Origin: Flavobacterium sp. HSC-32F16
Lineage (GTDB): Bacteria; Bacteroidota; Bacteroidia; Flavobacteriales; Flavobacteriaceae
Reading direction: 5' to 3'
NCBI RefSeq assembly: GCF_024171645.1
Contig: NZ_JALKAC010000007.1
Coordinates: forward strand, 1 to 64,000
DNA length: 64,000 nt
Each line of letters opens with the position of its first letter. Within the stretch, counting starts at the first letter, position 1. The notes under the pieces were generated by a model. It was not told the origin of the DNA. It made no database searches and saw only the letters and a program-made list of their open reading frames with translations. Below are positions 18,601 through 28,300 of the stretch, in pieces. The position numbers and the translations under genes were made by a program.

Positions 18601-21600
18601 CTGCCAGATGGAAGCATTGAGTTTATAGGCCGCGTAGACGATCAAGTAAAAATAAGAGGACATCGTATAGAATTAGGAGAAATAGAAAATATTTTGTCGA
18701 ATCACGACGACCTTGTTTCATGTATTGTCATAGCAAGAGAAACTAAAAATAAGGATAATGAACTTGTTGCCTACTATACTAGCAGAGCTAAAGAAATAAC
18801 AAACCTTCCAAAATATTTGAGAGAGCACTTGCCAGATTACATGATTCCAAAATATTTTGTATGTCTGGAAGCATTGCCTTTAAATTCAAATGGGAAAGTA
18901 GATAAAAAAGAACTGCCAGAACCAGAACTAGATTTAAACCTTGAAAAAGTAATAGTAAAAGCAAGAAATGAAACAGAAGGCAAATTAATTGAGATTTGGA
19001 AAGAAATATTAGATTTTGACCAGATAAGCATCACTGATGATTTCTTTGATTTAGGAGGACATAGTTTAAAAGTGACCCGATTAATAAGTCAATTACACAA
19101 GGAGTTCGACGTTAAAATTGAACTAAAAAATCTATTCGAAACAACGATATTACAAGATCAGGCGATGCTGATTGATAATGCTGTTAAAAGTCATTATTAT
19201 CAAATTCCGAAAGTTCAAGAACAATCTAATTATCCACTTTCTTCTTCTCAAAAAAGATTATGGATTCTAAGTCAATTTGAAGATGCCAACACAGCATATA
19301 ACATGCCGGCGGTTTTTGAATTCACAGGAACTTTAAATTATAAAAGTTTAACGTTTGCTTTTGAAAGTCTTATTGAACGTCATGAAAATTTAAGAACAGT
19401 TTTTAAAGAAAATAAAGAAGGAGAACCCAGACAATACATTTTATCAGCTGAAAATGTTGATTTTGAGGTGATCTATAAGAATCTTCAAGAAGATACTAAT
19501 AAAAAACAAACGTTGGCGGCATATTTAAAAGATGACGTTGAAACTAACTTTAATTTAGAGTCTGGACTACTATTAAAAGCTTCTGTCTATCAAATAGAAG
19601 ATGATAAATGGGTTTTTAGTTATGTTATGCACCATATAATTAGTGATGGATGGTCTATGGACATTTTAATTAAAGAACTATTAGAAACATATAATGAATA
19701 CAATAAAGGTGTTAATATAGAAAAAGAAACTCTTAAAATTCAATATAAAGACTATGCTGTTTGGCAGCAAAATCAATTCAAAGAAGGAAAATTAGAGCTT
19801 CATAAAAAATATTGGCTCAAACAATTTGAAGGAGAATTACCTGTGCTTCAATTACCCGAAGATAAACCAAGACCTGTGGTACAGACGTATAATGGTAAAA
19901 TAATTCAAACAAAAATAGCTGCAGATTTAACAGAAAAACTTAAGTATCAAACTAATCAGGAAGGAGCCACTCTATTTATTAGTTTACTCACCATAGTTAA
20001 GATTTTATTATATAGATATACAAATTCTCAAGATATTATTATTGGTTGTCCTATAGCCAATAGAGAACACGCAGATTTAGAAGATCAAATAGGGTTCTAT
20101 TTAAATACATTAGCACTTAGAACACAGTTTGACAGCTCGAATTCATTTAAAGAATTATTCCAATTAGTAAAACAAAATACACTAGAAGCTTATAAGTATC
20201 AAGCCTATCCCTTCGATGAATTAATAAACGATTTAAAACTACGAAGAGACATGAGTAAAAATGCTTTATTTGATGTAATGGTGGTATTGCAAAATGCAAC
20301 AAATAATCAACTTACTAAAAATAAAGAATACCAAATAGAAGGACTGTATATTTCTGATTTTCAAGATTTTGATTACGAAGTAAGTAAGTTTGATTTATCA
20401 TTTAATTTTCTGGAAGTCAATGACGAAATAGAAGCCGGTATAGAATATAACAGCGATATATATACTGAAGAAACAGCTCAAAGAATGCTGCATCATTTAG
20501 AGCAGGTAATTTTAAGCGTAGTAGAAAATCCTGACATTAAAATCAATGATATAGATATTCTAACTATAACAGAAAAGAAGCTGTTATTAGAAAAATTTAG
20601 TTCTACAGATTCAAGGAATATTTCTGAAAAAACAATTATACAAGAATTTGAAAACACGGTATTGAAATACCCTGAAAACAAAGCATTATTATTTGATAAA
20701 AAGTATTTTACTTATCAGGAGTTAAATGAAAAAGCAAATCAATTAGCGCATTACCTTAAAGGAAAATATGCTGTTGGATCTGATGTATTAATTGGAATTG
20801 AACTTGAACGAAGCGAGTGGCTGCTTATAAGTATGCTGGCAATACTAAAAACAGGATCAGCATATTTACCCATAGATACTGAATATCCTAAGGCGCGTAT
20901 AGAATTTATAAAATCAGACAGTTTTTGTAGTTGTATAATTGATGAATTTGAATTATTGAAATTTAAACAAGAGGTAGACACTCTTAAAAAAAATAACTTA
21001 GAAAGGGAGATTAATAATTCGGATTTAGCCTATACAATTTATACTTCAGGAACAACAGGAAACCCAAAAGGAGTAATGGTTGAGCATGCTAGTGTATTAG
21101 ATTATTGTTCAACTTTTATCGAAACCTTCAAGTTAAATGAATTGGATACTATCATCCAGCAATCTTCAATATCTTTTGATACCCATGTAGAAGAAATATA
21201 TCCCGCTTTAATGACAGGAGCAACAATTTTAATGGGAGTAACTGGAGGTAGAGATATTAAAGAAATTCAATATCTAATAGAAGAAGAAAATGCTACAGTT
21301 TTAAGTTCTACGCCATTAATAATAAAAGCATTAAATGAGTCTGAGTTTAATGTGAACAAATTAAGATTATTAATAAGCGGGGGAGATAAACTTAATAGAA
21401 ATTATGTCTCTAAATTTCTAGATACAACCATAGTATATGATACTTATGGACCAAGTGAATCTACAGTTTGCAGTGCGTATTATAAAATTAATAATATTTC
21501 TGAAAAATGTATCATCGGAAAACCGATAACAAACAGAACCATAACTATTACCAATGATAAAGGACTGCTTCAGCCTATAGGAATTATTGGAGAGATCAGG

Positions 21601-22362
21601 ATAAGCGGTTCCGGGTTAGCCAGAGGATATAAAAATCAATCCCAATTAACATCAGAAAAATTTATTACAAGTGAATTGCTGGGCAGAACCTATAAAACAG
21701 GTGATTTAGGAAAATGGCTGCCAGATGGAAATATTGAATTTATAGGAAGACAAGATGACCAGGTAAAAATTAGAGGATACAGAATAGAATTAGGGGAGGT
21801 TGAAAATAGTTTACAAAATCATCCTGCCATAGAAAGTGCAGCCGTTTTAGTTGCTTTAAATAATGAAGGAATAAAAGAATTGGCCGCCTATTTTGTAGTG
21901 AAAGAAGAACTTAATGTACTTGATTTAAGAAGGTATCTGAATAGAATATTGCCGGAATATATGATTCCTTCCAAATATATTAAAATAGATAAAATGCCAT
22001 TAAATACAAATGGGAAAATCGAGAAAAAAGCTCTTCATGAACAAAATGGAAGTCTTTTAGAATCTGGAATTCCATTTGCACCAGCAAGAAATGAAATTGA
22101 AATTAAGATAATGCAGGTTTGGAAAGATTTACTTGAAAAAGAATCCATTGGTATTTACGATAATTTCTTCGATTTAGGAGGCGAAAGTTTAAAAACTACA
22201 CGGCTTATAAATAAAATTAATGAATTGTTTTTAGTTAAAATTAAGATAAAAAGAATCTTTGAGGATCCTACAATATCTGGAATTTCTGAACATGTGAAAT
22301 TTATGTTACAGCAAAAAGAATTATTTGAAAACAAAGAACTTCAAGAAATAAATATAGATTGA
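12685..22362 (+). CDS. NRPS 2: docking-(C-A-PCP)x3
   Basis: 3225 residues, three elongation modules. Residues 1-55 form a TubC-like (beta-hairpin) docking domain with the IQAPKGVMTQ hairpin and a KNELIEF helix. Module 1: C with HH at 205-206, A core at 672, PCP Ser1065, pocket DVQFIAHVVK (Pro-like). Module 2: C with HHLISDGLS at 1254, A core at 1735, PCP Ser2127, pocket DGFFLGVTFK (Ile/branched-chain-like). Module 3: C with HH at 2316, A core at 2786, PCP Ser3168, pocket DTESIGTVCK, close to the bacitracin Lys code, so a basic residue is likely. No epimerisation, methylation or TE domain is present. The tail ends LQEINID. The stop overlaps the next start as TGATG, so translation is probably coupled. 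Confidence 0.95.
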   Translation: MKTLLKKLNEFNIKIDLLDDKLDIQAPKGVMTQDILNEIKLNKNELIEFITLYKTKKDSHIFIPKVPEQSSYALSSSQRRLWLLSQFEGGNVAYNMPNVFELEGKLAIPSLQSAFLSLIERHESLRTLFKEDESGEVRQVILNLKDIQFQLQYEDLSKEKNSEGKIKSIIQEEAAFAFDLSTDSLLRAKLVKTSQDVYLFICVMHHIISDGWSSEIMTNELFELYDAYVKGNPNPLPPLKIQYKDYSTWQQEQLKNDTIEVHKSYWLQQFNGEIPVLDLPSYQTRPVNKTYNGNSVKKLYNESLLSDFDKLCQLQGSTLFMGLLTAVKVLLFRYSNHKDIVIGSPIAGREHIDLQNQIGFYVNTLALRTQFEADDSFKELLLKVKEVTLGAYEHQIFPFDELVEYLPLNRDTSRNPLFDVMVTVQNDDLFKVSSQKEREVKIKGYQSEEKVLSKFDLEFAFKETAEGLGLTLIYNTDIYSKYFAENILNHFEVLLHCIIAKSEVSIGSLDYLTKSEKYQVLSGFNDTEVVYPKDKTIIDLFEEQVEKTPNNIAVVFEETELTYQELDEKTNQFASYLRKNYAIESDDLIGIKLERSEKFIIAILGVLKAGAAYVPIDINYPKERIAYMEKDSNCKVVIDEEELERFNVVKEKYSHEKDKQVIKNNDLVYVIYTSGSTGTPKGIMMEHISMFNLIVFHNKQFQTGDVYKVLQFTSISFDVSFQEIFTTLTRGAALYPVTEIVKTDSNELSAFIKSNNIDTVFLPTSYFKILIEVKAFYDLLKSNLIKHIIVAGEQLILSNEAIDKISESDTKLHNHYGPAETHVVTTITIKDNYLTYNPPIGSPISNTQIYILDENLQSVAIGVTGKIYISGTGVSRGYLNKPELTKERFIANPFKAGERMYDTGDLGCWLSDGNIEFLGRKDHQVKIRGYRIELGEIENVILQYSEDLNQVIVETKEVNGEKTLVAYLVSTADIDKSELRSFLQEKLPDYMVPSFYPKLDKLPLTPNGKIDRKALPGISGEDIARKEYIAPRNWVEKKLADIWQEVLGIQKIGVTDNFFESGGHSIKATHLVSKIHKELGIKIRISNVFEARTIVELSKTIEALNETKFTEIEPLPKQESYLTSSSQRRLWAVSQFEGAAKAYNISGIYILTGNLDRQALMSSFKTLIERHESLRTVFKAGEEGEPRQYILSGTDYIFNIDYHDFRRLEAKENELKNKVSALLETQFNLAEGPLLKVDIIQLEDEKWVCSCILHHLISDGLSMEILIKELFLFYNIYVNGDSKMPNPLRIHYKDYVTWQNKQLDDRVLRGHEDYWLEQFQGDIPILNLLGDKARPNIKTYNGAIKEKTINASSLNTLKKLFQEEEVTLFMGLQAIVNTLLYKYTSDEDIVIGSQMSGRVHTDLENQIGLYINVLPLRTRFKGADSFRELLQNVKKGTLEAFEHQLYPFDLLIDNLKLKHDISRNPLFDVTVVLQNADLDEKVTLKKMGDLDIQVYKECELNVSRFDLSFNFIETKGELLTTLVFNTDIFNEFTINQLLQHFEKIVEVISEKPEYTLDEINILDKKETEKILLDFNDTAIEYPNDKNIIELFKEQVEKHPNKKALVFNGEALTYKELDYKSDQLAVFLKQNFDPKKEDLIGIALDRSHMYIVAILGILKSGAAYVPVDPDYPKARQEYIISDTAIKILITQTEYLFNYDFYQGEFFAIDVQLNDIHVPNNEITANSAANDLAYVIYTSGSTGTPKGVMVEQKSIVRLIKSMNYVNIDAEDNILSLSNFTFDGSVFDIFGSILNGATLHIPLKECFLDYEVLGETINHNKISIFFLTTALFNSLVDINFSRFDTLKYVLFGGERVSVSHVKQFKERYKQVNLVHVYGPTENTTFSSFYNVEQVDDNVNTIPIGKGISNSECYILNHEDYKKTIPPIGVVGEIYVGGAGLSRGYLNNPEMTAEKFVLHPYKNNKTIYKTGDLGRWLPDGSIEFIGRVDDQVKIRGHRIELGEIENILSNHDDLVSCIVIARETKNKDNELVAYYTSRAKEITNLPKYLREHLPDYMIPKYFVCLEALPLNSNGKVDKKELPEPELDLNLEKVIVKARNETEGKLIEIWKEILDFDQISITDDFFDLGGHSLKVTRLISQLHKEFDVKIELKNLFETTILQDQAMLIDNAVKSHYYQIPKVQEQSNYPLSSSQKRLWILSQFEDANTAYNMPAVFEFTGTLNYKSLTFAFESLIERHENLRTVFKENKEGEPRQYILSAENVDFEVIYKNLQEDTNKKQTLAAYLKDDVETNFNLESGLLLKASVYQIEDDKWVFSYVMHHIISDGWSMDILIKELLETYNEYNKGVNIEKETLKIQYKDYAVWQQNQFKEGKLELHKKYWLKQFEGELPVLQLPEDKPRPVVQTYNGKIIQTKIAADLTEKLKYQTNQEGATLFISLLTIVKILLYRYTNSQDIIIGCPIANREHADLEDQIGFYLNTLALRTQFDSSNSFKELFQLVKQNTLEAYKYQAYPFDELINDLKLRRDMSKNALFDVMVVLQNATNNQLTKNKEYQIEGLYISDFQDFDYEVSKFDLSFNFLEVNDEIEAGIEYNSDIYTEETAQRMLHHLEQVILSVVENPDIKINDIDILTITEKKLLLEKFSSTDSRNISEKTIIQEFENTVLKYPENKALLFDKKYFTYQELNEKANQLAHYLKGKYAVGSDVLIGIELERSEWLLISMLAILKTGSAYLPIDTEYPKARIEFIKSDSFCSCIIDEFELLKFKQEVDTLKKNNLEREINNSDLAYTIYTSGTTGNPKGVMVEHASVLDYCSTFIETFKLNELDTIIQQSSISFDTHVEEIYPALMTGATILMGVTGGRDIKEIQYLIEEENATVLSSTPLIIKALNESEFNVNKLRLLISGGDKLNRNYVSKFLDTTIVYDTYGPSESTVCSAYYKINNISEKCIIGKPITNRTITITNDKGLLQPIGIIGEIRISGSGLARGYKNQSQLTSEKFITSELLGRTYKTGDLGKWLPDGNIEFIGRQDDQVKIRGYRIELGEVENSLQNHPAIESAAVLVALNNEGIKELAAYFVVKEELNVLDLRRYLNRILPEYMIPSKYIKIDKMPLNTNGKIEKKALHEQNGSLLESGIPFAPARNEIEIKIMQVWKDLLEKESIGIYDNFFDLGGESLKTTRLINKINELFLVKIKIKRIFEDPTISGISEHVKFMLQQKELFENKELQEINID

Positions 22363-25300
22363 TGAAAGATTTATTAAATAAAATACAAGAGAATAATTTA
22401 TTATTAAAAGTTGTCGATGGTAAACTAAAAGTGTTTACTAATGGAGCAGACATTAATAAAAACTTAATTGCAGAAATAAAGGCAAGAAAAGAAGAGTTAA
22501 CAGAAATTATTTTAGAAAATGGAAGCCTTGATAATTCAAATAATATAAATAACACAATACACAAAACTCCAGAATTAAATGGATACCCTTTATCATCATC
22601 TCAACAAAGGTTATGGACATTAAGTCAGGTAGATCGTGCTAGTATTTCTTATAATATGCCTAGTATCTATGAATTAACGGGTGAGTTTAGTTATGAATTA
22701 TTAAATCAATCTTTTAAAAATTTAATATACCGTCATGAAATCCTTAGAACAGTTTTCAAAGAAGATGCGCTGGGGAATGTAAAGCAGTATATAAGAAACA
22801 TTGAAGATGTAGATTTTTCGTTAGTAGAGATAGATTTTAGAGGAATCAATACTTATAAGCAAAAATTAGAAACATATATAGAAAAAGAATGTGCATTACT
22901 ATTTGATTTAGAAGAAGGTCCTTTATTAAGAGGTGTTGTAATTCGTTTAACTAATGAAAAATGGATATTTTGTTTTGTAATGCATCATATTATAAGTGAT
23001 GGCTGGTCTATTGATGTCATGATGAATGAATTGATAGGGCTGTATAAATTACTAGGTGAAAATAGAGTTGACACAAAAAAGGAACTCGAAATCCAATATA
23101 AAGACTACGCTGTATGGCAGCAAGACCAGCTGGTTAATGGTCATTTAGAAAAAGATAAAACCTATTGGTTAGAACATTTAAAAGGAGATTTACCAACACT
23201 ATCCCATTTTGGAGATTTTCCCCGTCCGGCAATAAAAACCTATAACGGAGGAATAGTAGAGCGTAAAATAGGTACGGCACTTTATGAGCAATTCAAAACT
23301 TTGTACAAAGCGCATGATGGTACGTTGTTTATGGGATCTCTAAGTCTTCTAAATGTAATATTACAGAAATACACAGGCCAGGAAGAATTTATTATAGGAA
23401 GTCCGGTTTCCGGAAGGACTAACACTGTGCTTCATGATCAAATAGGTTTTTATGTAAACACCCTGGCACTTCGCACTACATTTTCGTTAGGAGACAGTTT
23501 TGAAACTCTTTTTGGAAAGGTCAAGGAAAATACACTTAATGCCTTTGAACATCAAGACTATCCTTTTGATGAACTTTTAGATGATTTAAACATTAAAAGA
23601 GACTTAAGTAGAAATGCATTATTTGATGTAATGCTGGTAGTTCAAGATTCAAAAGAAAAACAAATAGCAGATGTACTAGAAGGAACTTCCCTATCTATAT
23701 CACCTTATAAAAATGAAAAACATTTTGGAAGTAAATTTGATTTGTTATTCTCATTTACAGAAGTGTCAGACACTTTAAGTATAGTAATAGAATACAATAG
23801 TGATATTTTCAGTAAAAGCCTATGCGAGCAGTTATTACTGCATATGGAACAGCTGTTAGAAGAAATATTGTCCTCTCCCCAAAAAGACCTGTCTACGATT
23901 TCATGTTTAAATGCAGTAGAGGAACAGGAACTATTGGTGGATTATAATGCAACAGAAACAATATATGAAGAAGGGATTTCTTTACTGGGTTTGTTTAAGG
24001 AGCAAGTCGCATTGTTTCCTGAACAAACAGCATTGATCTATGGTAAAATCTCATTGAGTTATAGTGAGCTGGATGTTCTGAGCAATCAATTCAGTCATTA
24101 TTTGGAAGAGCACAGTGAATTGGTTTTGGAAGATTTAATAGCCATAGCCCTGCCTAAAAGCCATTGGCAGATCATATCGATTTTAGGTATTTTAAAAGCG
24201 GGTTGTGCGTATGTTCCAATCGCTTTGGATTATCCACAAGACCGAATAGACTTTATGGTATCCGATACCAAAAGTAAAATTGTGATCACACCAGAACTCC
24301 TATTCGATTTCGAATCCAGGATTGGAGACTATTCCACAGAAAAAGACATATGCTCGAGGGATTTATCCAGTTTGGCTTATGTGATGTACACTTCAGGATC
24401 TACAGGACGGCCTAAAGGCGTTTTGATAGAAGACGGAGGTATTATTCGATTAGTTAAAAATTCGAATTATATCAATTTAACACCAAGTTCCATCTTATTG
24501 TCTACAGGTTCCTTCTCATTTGATGCTGTTACTTTTGAATATTGGGGAATGCTGTTAAATGGCGGGACATTGATCTTAAGTGAAGAAGATCTCTTCTTGT
24601 CTCCCATAGATTTATCTTCTTTAATAAAAGCCAAAGGAGTCACAGTAATGTGGTTTACTTGCGGCTTACTGAACCAGTTAATAGACGAGGCCATAGATGT
24701 ATTTGAAGGCTTGAAGACTGTATTATCCGGAGGAGATCGCCTGTCACCTGTACACATTGGGAAATTACGTTCAAGATATCCTTCGTTGGAAATCATAAAC
24801 GGCTATGGACCAACAGAAAACACAACCTTTTCAACCACTCATTCAGTAAAAGAAGTAGGTACAGGAACCCATACAATTCCAATAGGAACCCCGATAAGCA
24901 ATAGTACTGCTTACATATTGGATGCTGCCATGTCTTTGGTTCCAAAAGGAGTAGTAGGTGAACTCTATTTAGGAGGGTCTGGAGTCTCAAGAGGCTATTT
25001 GAATAGAGAGGATTTAACAGAAGAAAAATTTATATCGTCTCCTTTTATTACAGGACAGCGTCTATACAGGACAGGAGATTTAGTAAAGAGGAATCAAAAT
25101 GGCGAAATCGAATTTATAGGGCGACAAGACACCCAAGTAAAGATCAGAGGCTACCGTATAGAATTAGGTGAAATTGAACATTTGTTGAGTACTTATCCCG
25201 GGGTAAATTCTACGTTAGTAGTGGTAGAAGAGAGTCAAGGCGATAAGCTGTTGTTAGGGTACATTACCAGCGAAGAAGCAATAGCAGAGAGTGTTTTACG

Positions 25301-28300
25301 CGACTGGCTGCTTCGAAGATTACCATCTTATATGGTGCCAAGTTACATACATGTACTGGAGCGATTTCCGTTAACAGTAAATGGCAAAATCGACAGAACT
25401 AATCTGCCAGGCATTACTGGAATGCTCTCAAACAACGATTTATATGTTGCACCAGAGAATGAAACAGAGAAGAAATTGAGTGAGCTGTGGATGGAGATCC
25501 TCAATGTCCCTCAAGTAGGATTGTTGGATAACTTTTTTGAATTAGGAGGGCATAGTCTCAAGGCGACAAAACTAATGAGCAGAATTCATAAGGAATTCAA
25601 TGTCAAACTCCGATTATTAGAATTCTTCAACCATCCAGATTTGCAATCACAAAGTGCGTTGATATCCTCCAAAACATCAGTGAGATACGATTCCATCCCT
25701 CGACTTGAGGAACAAGATTCTTATCCCTTATCATTGATGCAAAGGCGTTTATGGATCATGAGTCAATTTGAAGATGCTAATGTCGCCTACAATATGTCGG
25801 GAGTGTATGTATTTAAGGGGCATTTAGAGTTGTCTTTGTTAGAGCAGTCCTTCAAGACCTTAATATCCAGACATGAGATCTTACGCACCTATTTTAAGAA
25901 TGATGTCTCAGGAGATATCCGTCAATACATACAGTCCATTGCATCCGTAGATTTCAGTTTGGGATTTGTAGATGCCCGCAAGTTCTCAGAGGCTGAACTT
26001 TCGTTGGCATTATCCAAGACATTACAAACCCAATTTGATCTGTCACAAGGATCTTTGTTACGCGTTGACATATATCAAGTGTCAGAAGACTCCTGGATAT
26101 TTAGTAGTGTTATACACCATATTATAAGTGACGGCTGGTCTTTGGAGATATTGATCAAAGAACTCTTGATACTTTATAATAGTCTGGTAACAGGAGTGTC
26201 ACACTCTTTACCTCCTTTACAAATCCAATACAAGGATTATGCCTCTTGGCAGTTGAATACGCTTACTGATTCCAGTTCGGATCAGGCCTATTGGTTTAAT
26301 CAATTTTCAGGGGACTTACCCGTCTTAGATCTCTCTGGTGGTAAGGTACGTCCAGGAATAAAGACTTATAATGGAGGTGTTTATAACAGCAAGCTCTCCA
26401 AAACATTAAGTAATACTTTGTCTGCTTTATTACAAAAAGAAGAAGCTACGCTATTTATGGGTCTGTTGAGCGCAGTGAACGCATTATTTTATCATTACAC
26501 TGCTCAAGAAGATATCATAATCGGTAGTCCCATAGCAGGACGTGACCATAGAGATTTAGAAGATCAGATAGGATTTTATGTCAATACCCTCGCCTTAAGG
26601 ACCCAATTCAGCAAAGAAGATAACTTTGAAGAACTATTGTCTAAGGTCAAGACAGTTGTTTTAGATGCGCATGCACACCAATTATACCCGTTTGATGAGT
26701 TAGTGTCGGGCCTAGGTCTGCAACGTGATATGAGCCGCAACCCCTTGTTTGATGTGCAGGTAATCGTTCAAAACAAAACAAGTACAGAGACGATCACCTC
26801 ACAAGAATTAGAAGGTCTGTCTGTAACGCACTATGAAGGAGAGGTATCCCACACGAGTATATTTGACCTTGTATTTAACTTTATAGAAAGTGAAGACGGT
26901 ATTAATATCAGTACAATTTATAACACAGATGTTTTTGATTATGACTGGCTCGTCCAAATACATAACCATTTAGAAGAGTTGTTAAAAGAGATGTTAGCGA
27001 GCTCAAAAACATCTCTTTCAAAGTTAAGCTGCTTAACAGAGCAAGAAGAGAACCATCTATTAGAAAGCTTTAATGCTTTGAAAATCCCTTATGATAGTTC
27101 TAGAACGATAGTGAGCCTGATAGAGGAACAAGTAAAGAAAACTCCAGATGCCATAGCCGTATATTATGAAGGAATTCGTTTAAGTTATCAGGAACTAGAA
27201 GACCGTTCCAACCAGTTAGCCCATTATTTAATAGAAGAATATGGTGTTTCCGGGAATGATTTAATTGGGATTATGATGGATCGTTCCGAGCTGATGTTTA
27301 TTGGTATTTTAGGGATTTTGAAATCAGGCGGCGCCTATGTGCCTATCGATCCTGATTATCCAGAATCAAGAAAGGAATACATTCTAAAGGATACTCAGTT
27401 AAAAGTCTTGCTGACCCAATCAGACTACATCTTTGATTTAAGCTATTATAGCGGGAACCTGTTCGCCATGGATCTGCAGTTATTGGGGCTGACAAACTCC
27501 AAGCATGCACCATCATTATCTATCAAGGCAAATGACCTGGTGTATATTATCTATACTTCAGGTTCGACTGGAAACCCCAAAGGCGTTTTAGTGTCCCATG
27601 GTAACTTAATTCACTCATTGGCCCCACGCGAATCTGTCTACGGTAGAATAGACCGCTTTTTGTTATTGTCTTCTATAGCCTTTGACAGTTCCGTAGCCGG
27701 AATTTTCAGTACTTTGAGCACTGGCGGACAATTGTGTGTCACCAAGGGCTCCGACATAAGTAATGTGCCTTTTATAGCAGACTATATTATCACCGAGCAG
27801 ATTAGTCATTTGTTAACTGTACCCTCATATTATCGTTTACTATTAAATTCCTTGTCAGAAGGCGGCTCAAGTTCATTAAAAGAGGTTACGGTAGCAGGAG
27901 AACACTGTCCGATAAGTCTAATAACAGACCATTATAGCAGTGCTATAGGGCAGTCAGGCTGTAGTTTATTCAATGAGTACGGTCCAACGGAATGTACAGT
28001 ATGGAGTAGTGTCCATAAATATGAGGCAGGTGAGAAAGTTACATCAACCATAGGCAGGCCAATAGCCAATAGCCATATCTACATATTGAACATAGAAGAT
28101 GCTTTGGTTCCGATTGGAGTAATTGGAGAAATATGTATAGGCGGAGCAGGAGTAACCAAAGGGTATTTAAACCGCCCGGAATTAACCAATGAGAAGTTTG
28201 TAACTGATCCGTTTAATGCGGAAGGGAAGATGTATAAAACTGGCGATTTAGGAAGATGGAATGCCAAAGGAGAGATTGAGTTTTTAGGCCGAAAAGATGA

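Noticed and set aside
24467..24796. 109-codon minus-strand frame inside NRPS 3, and the many similar minus-strand frames in the NRPS genes
   Set aside because: They lie entirely inside strongly supported coding sequence, show no protein-family features and have no ribosome-binding or promoter context.
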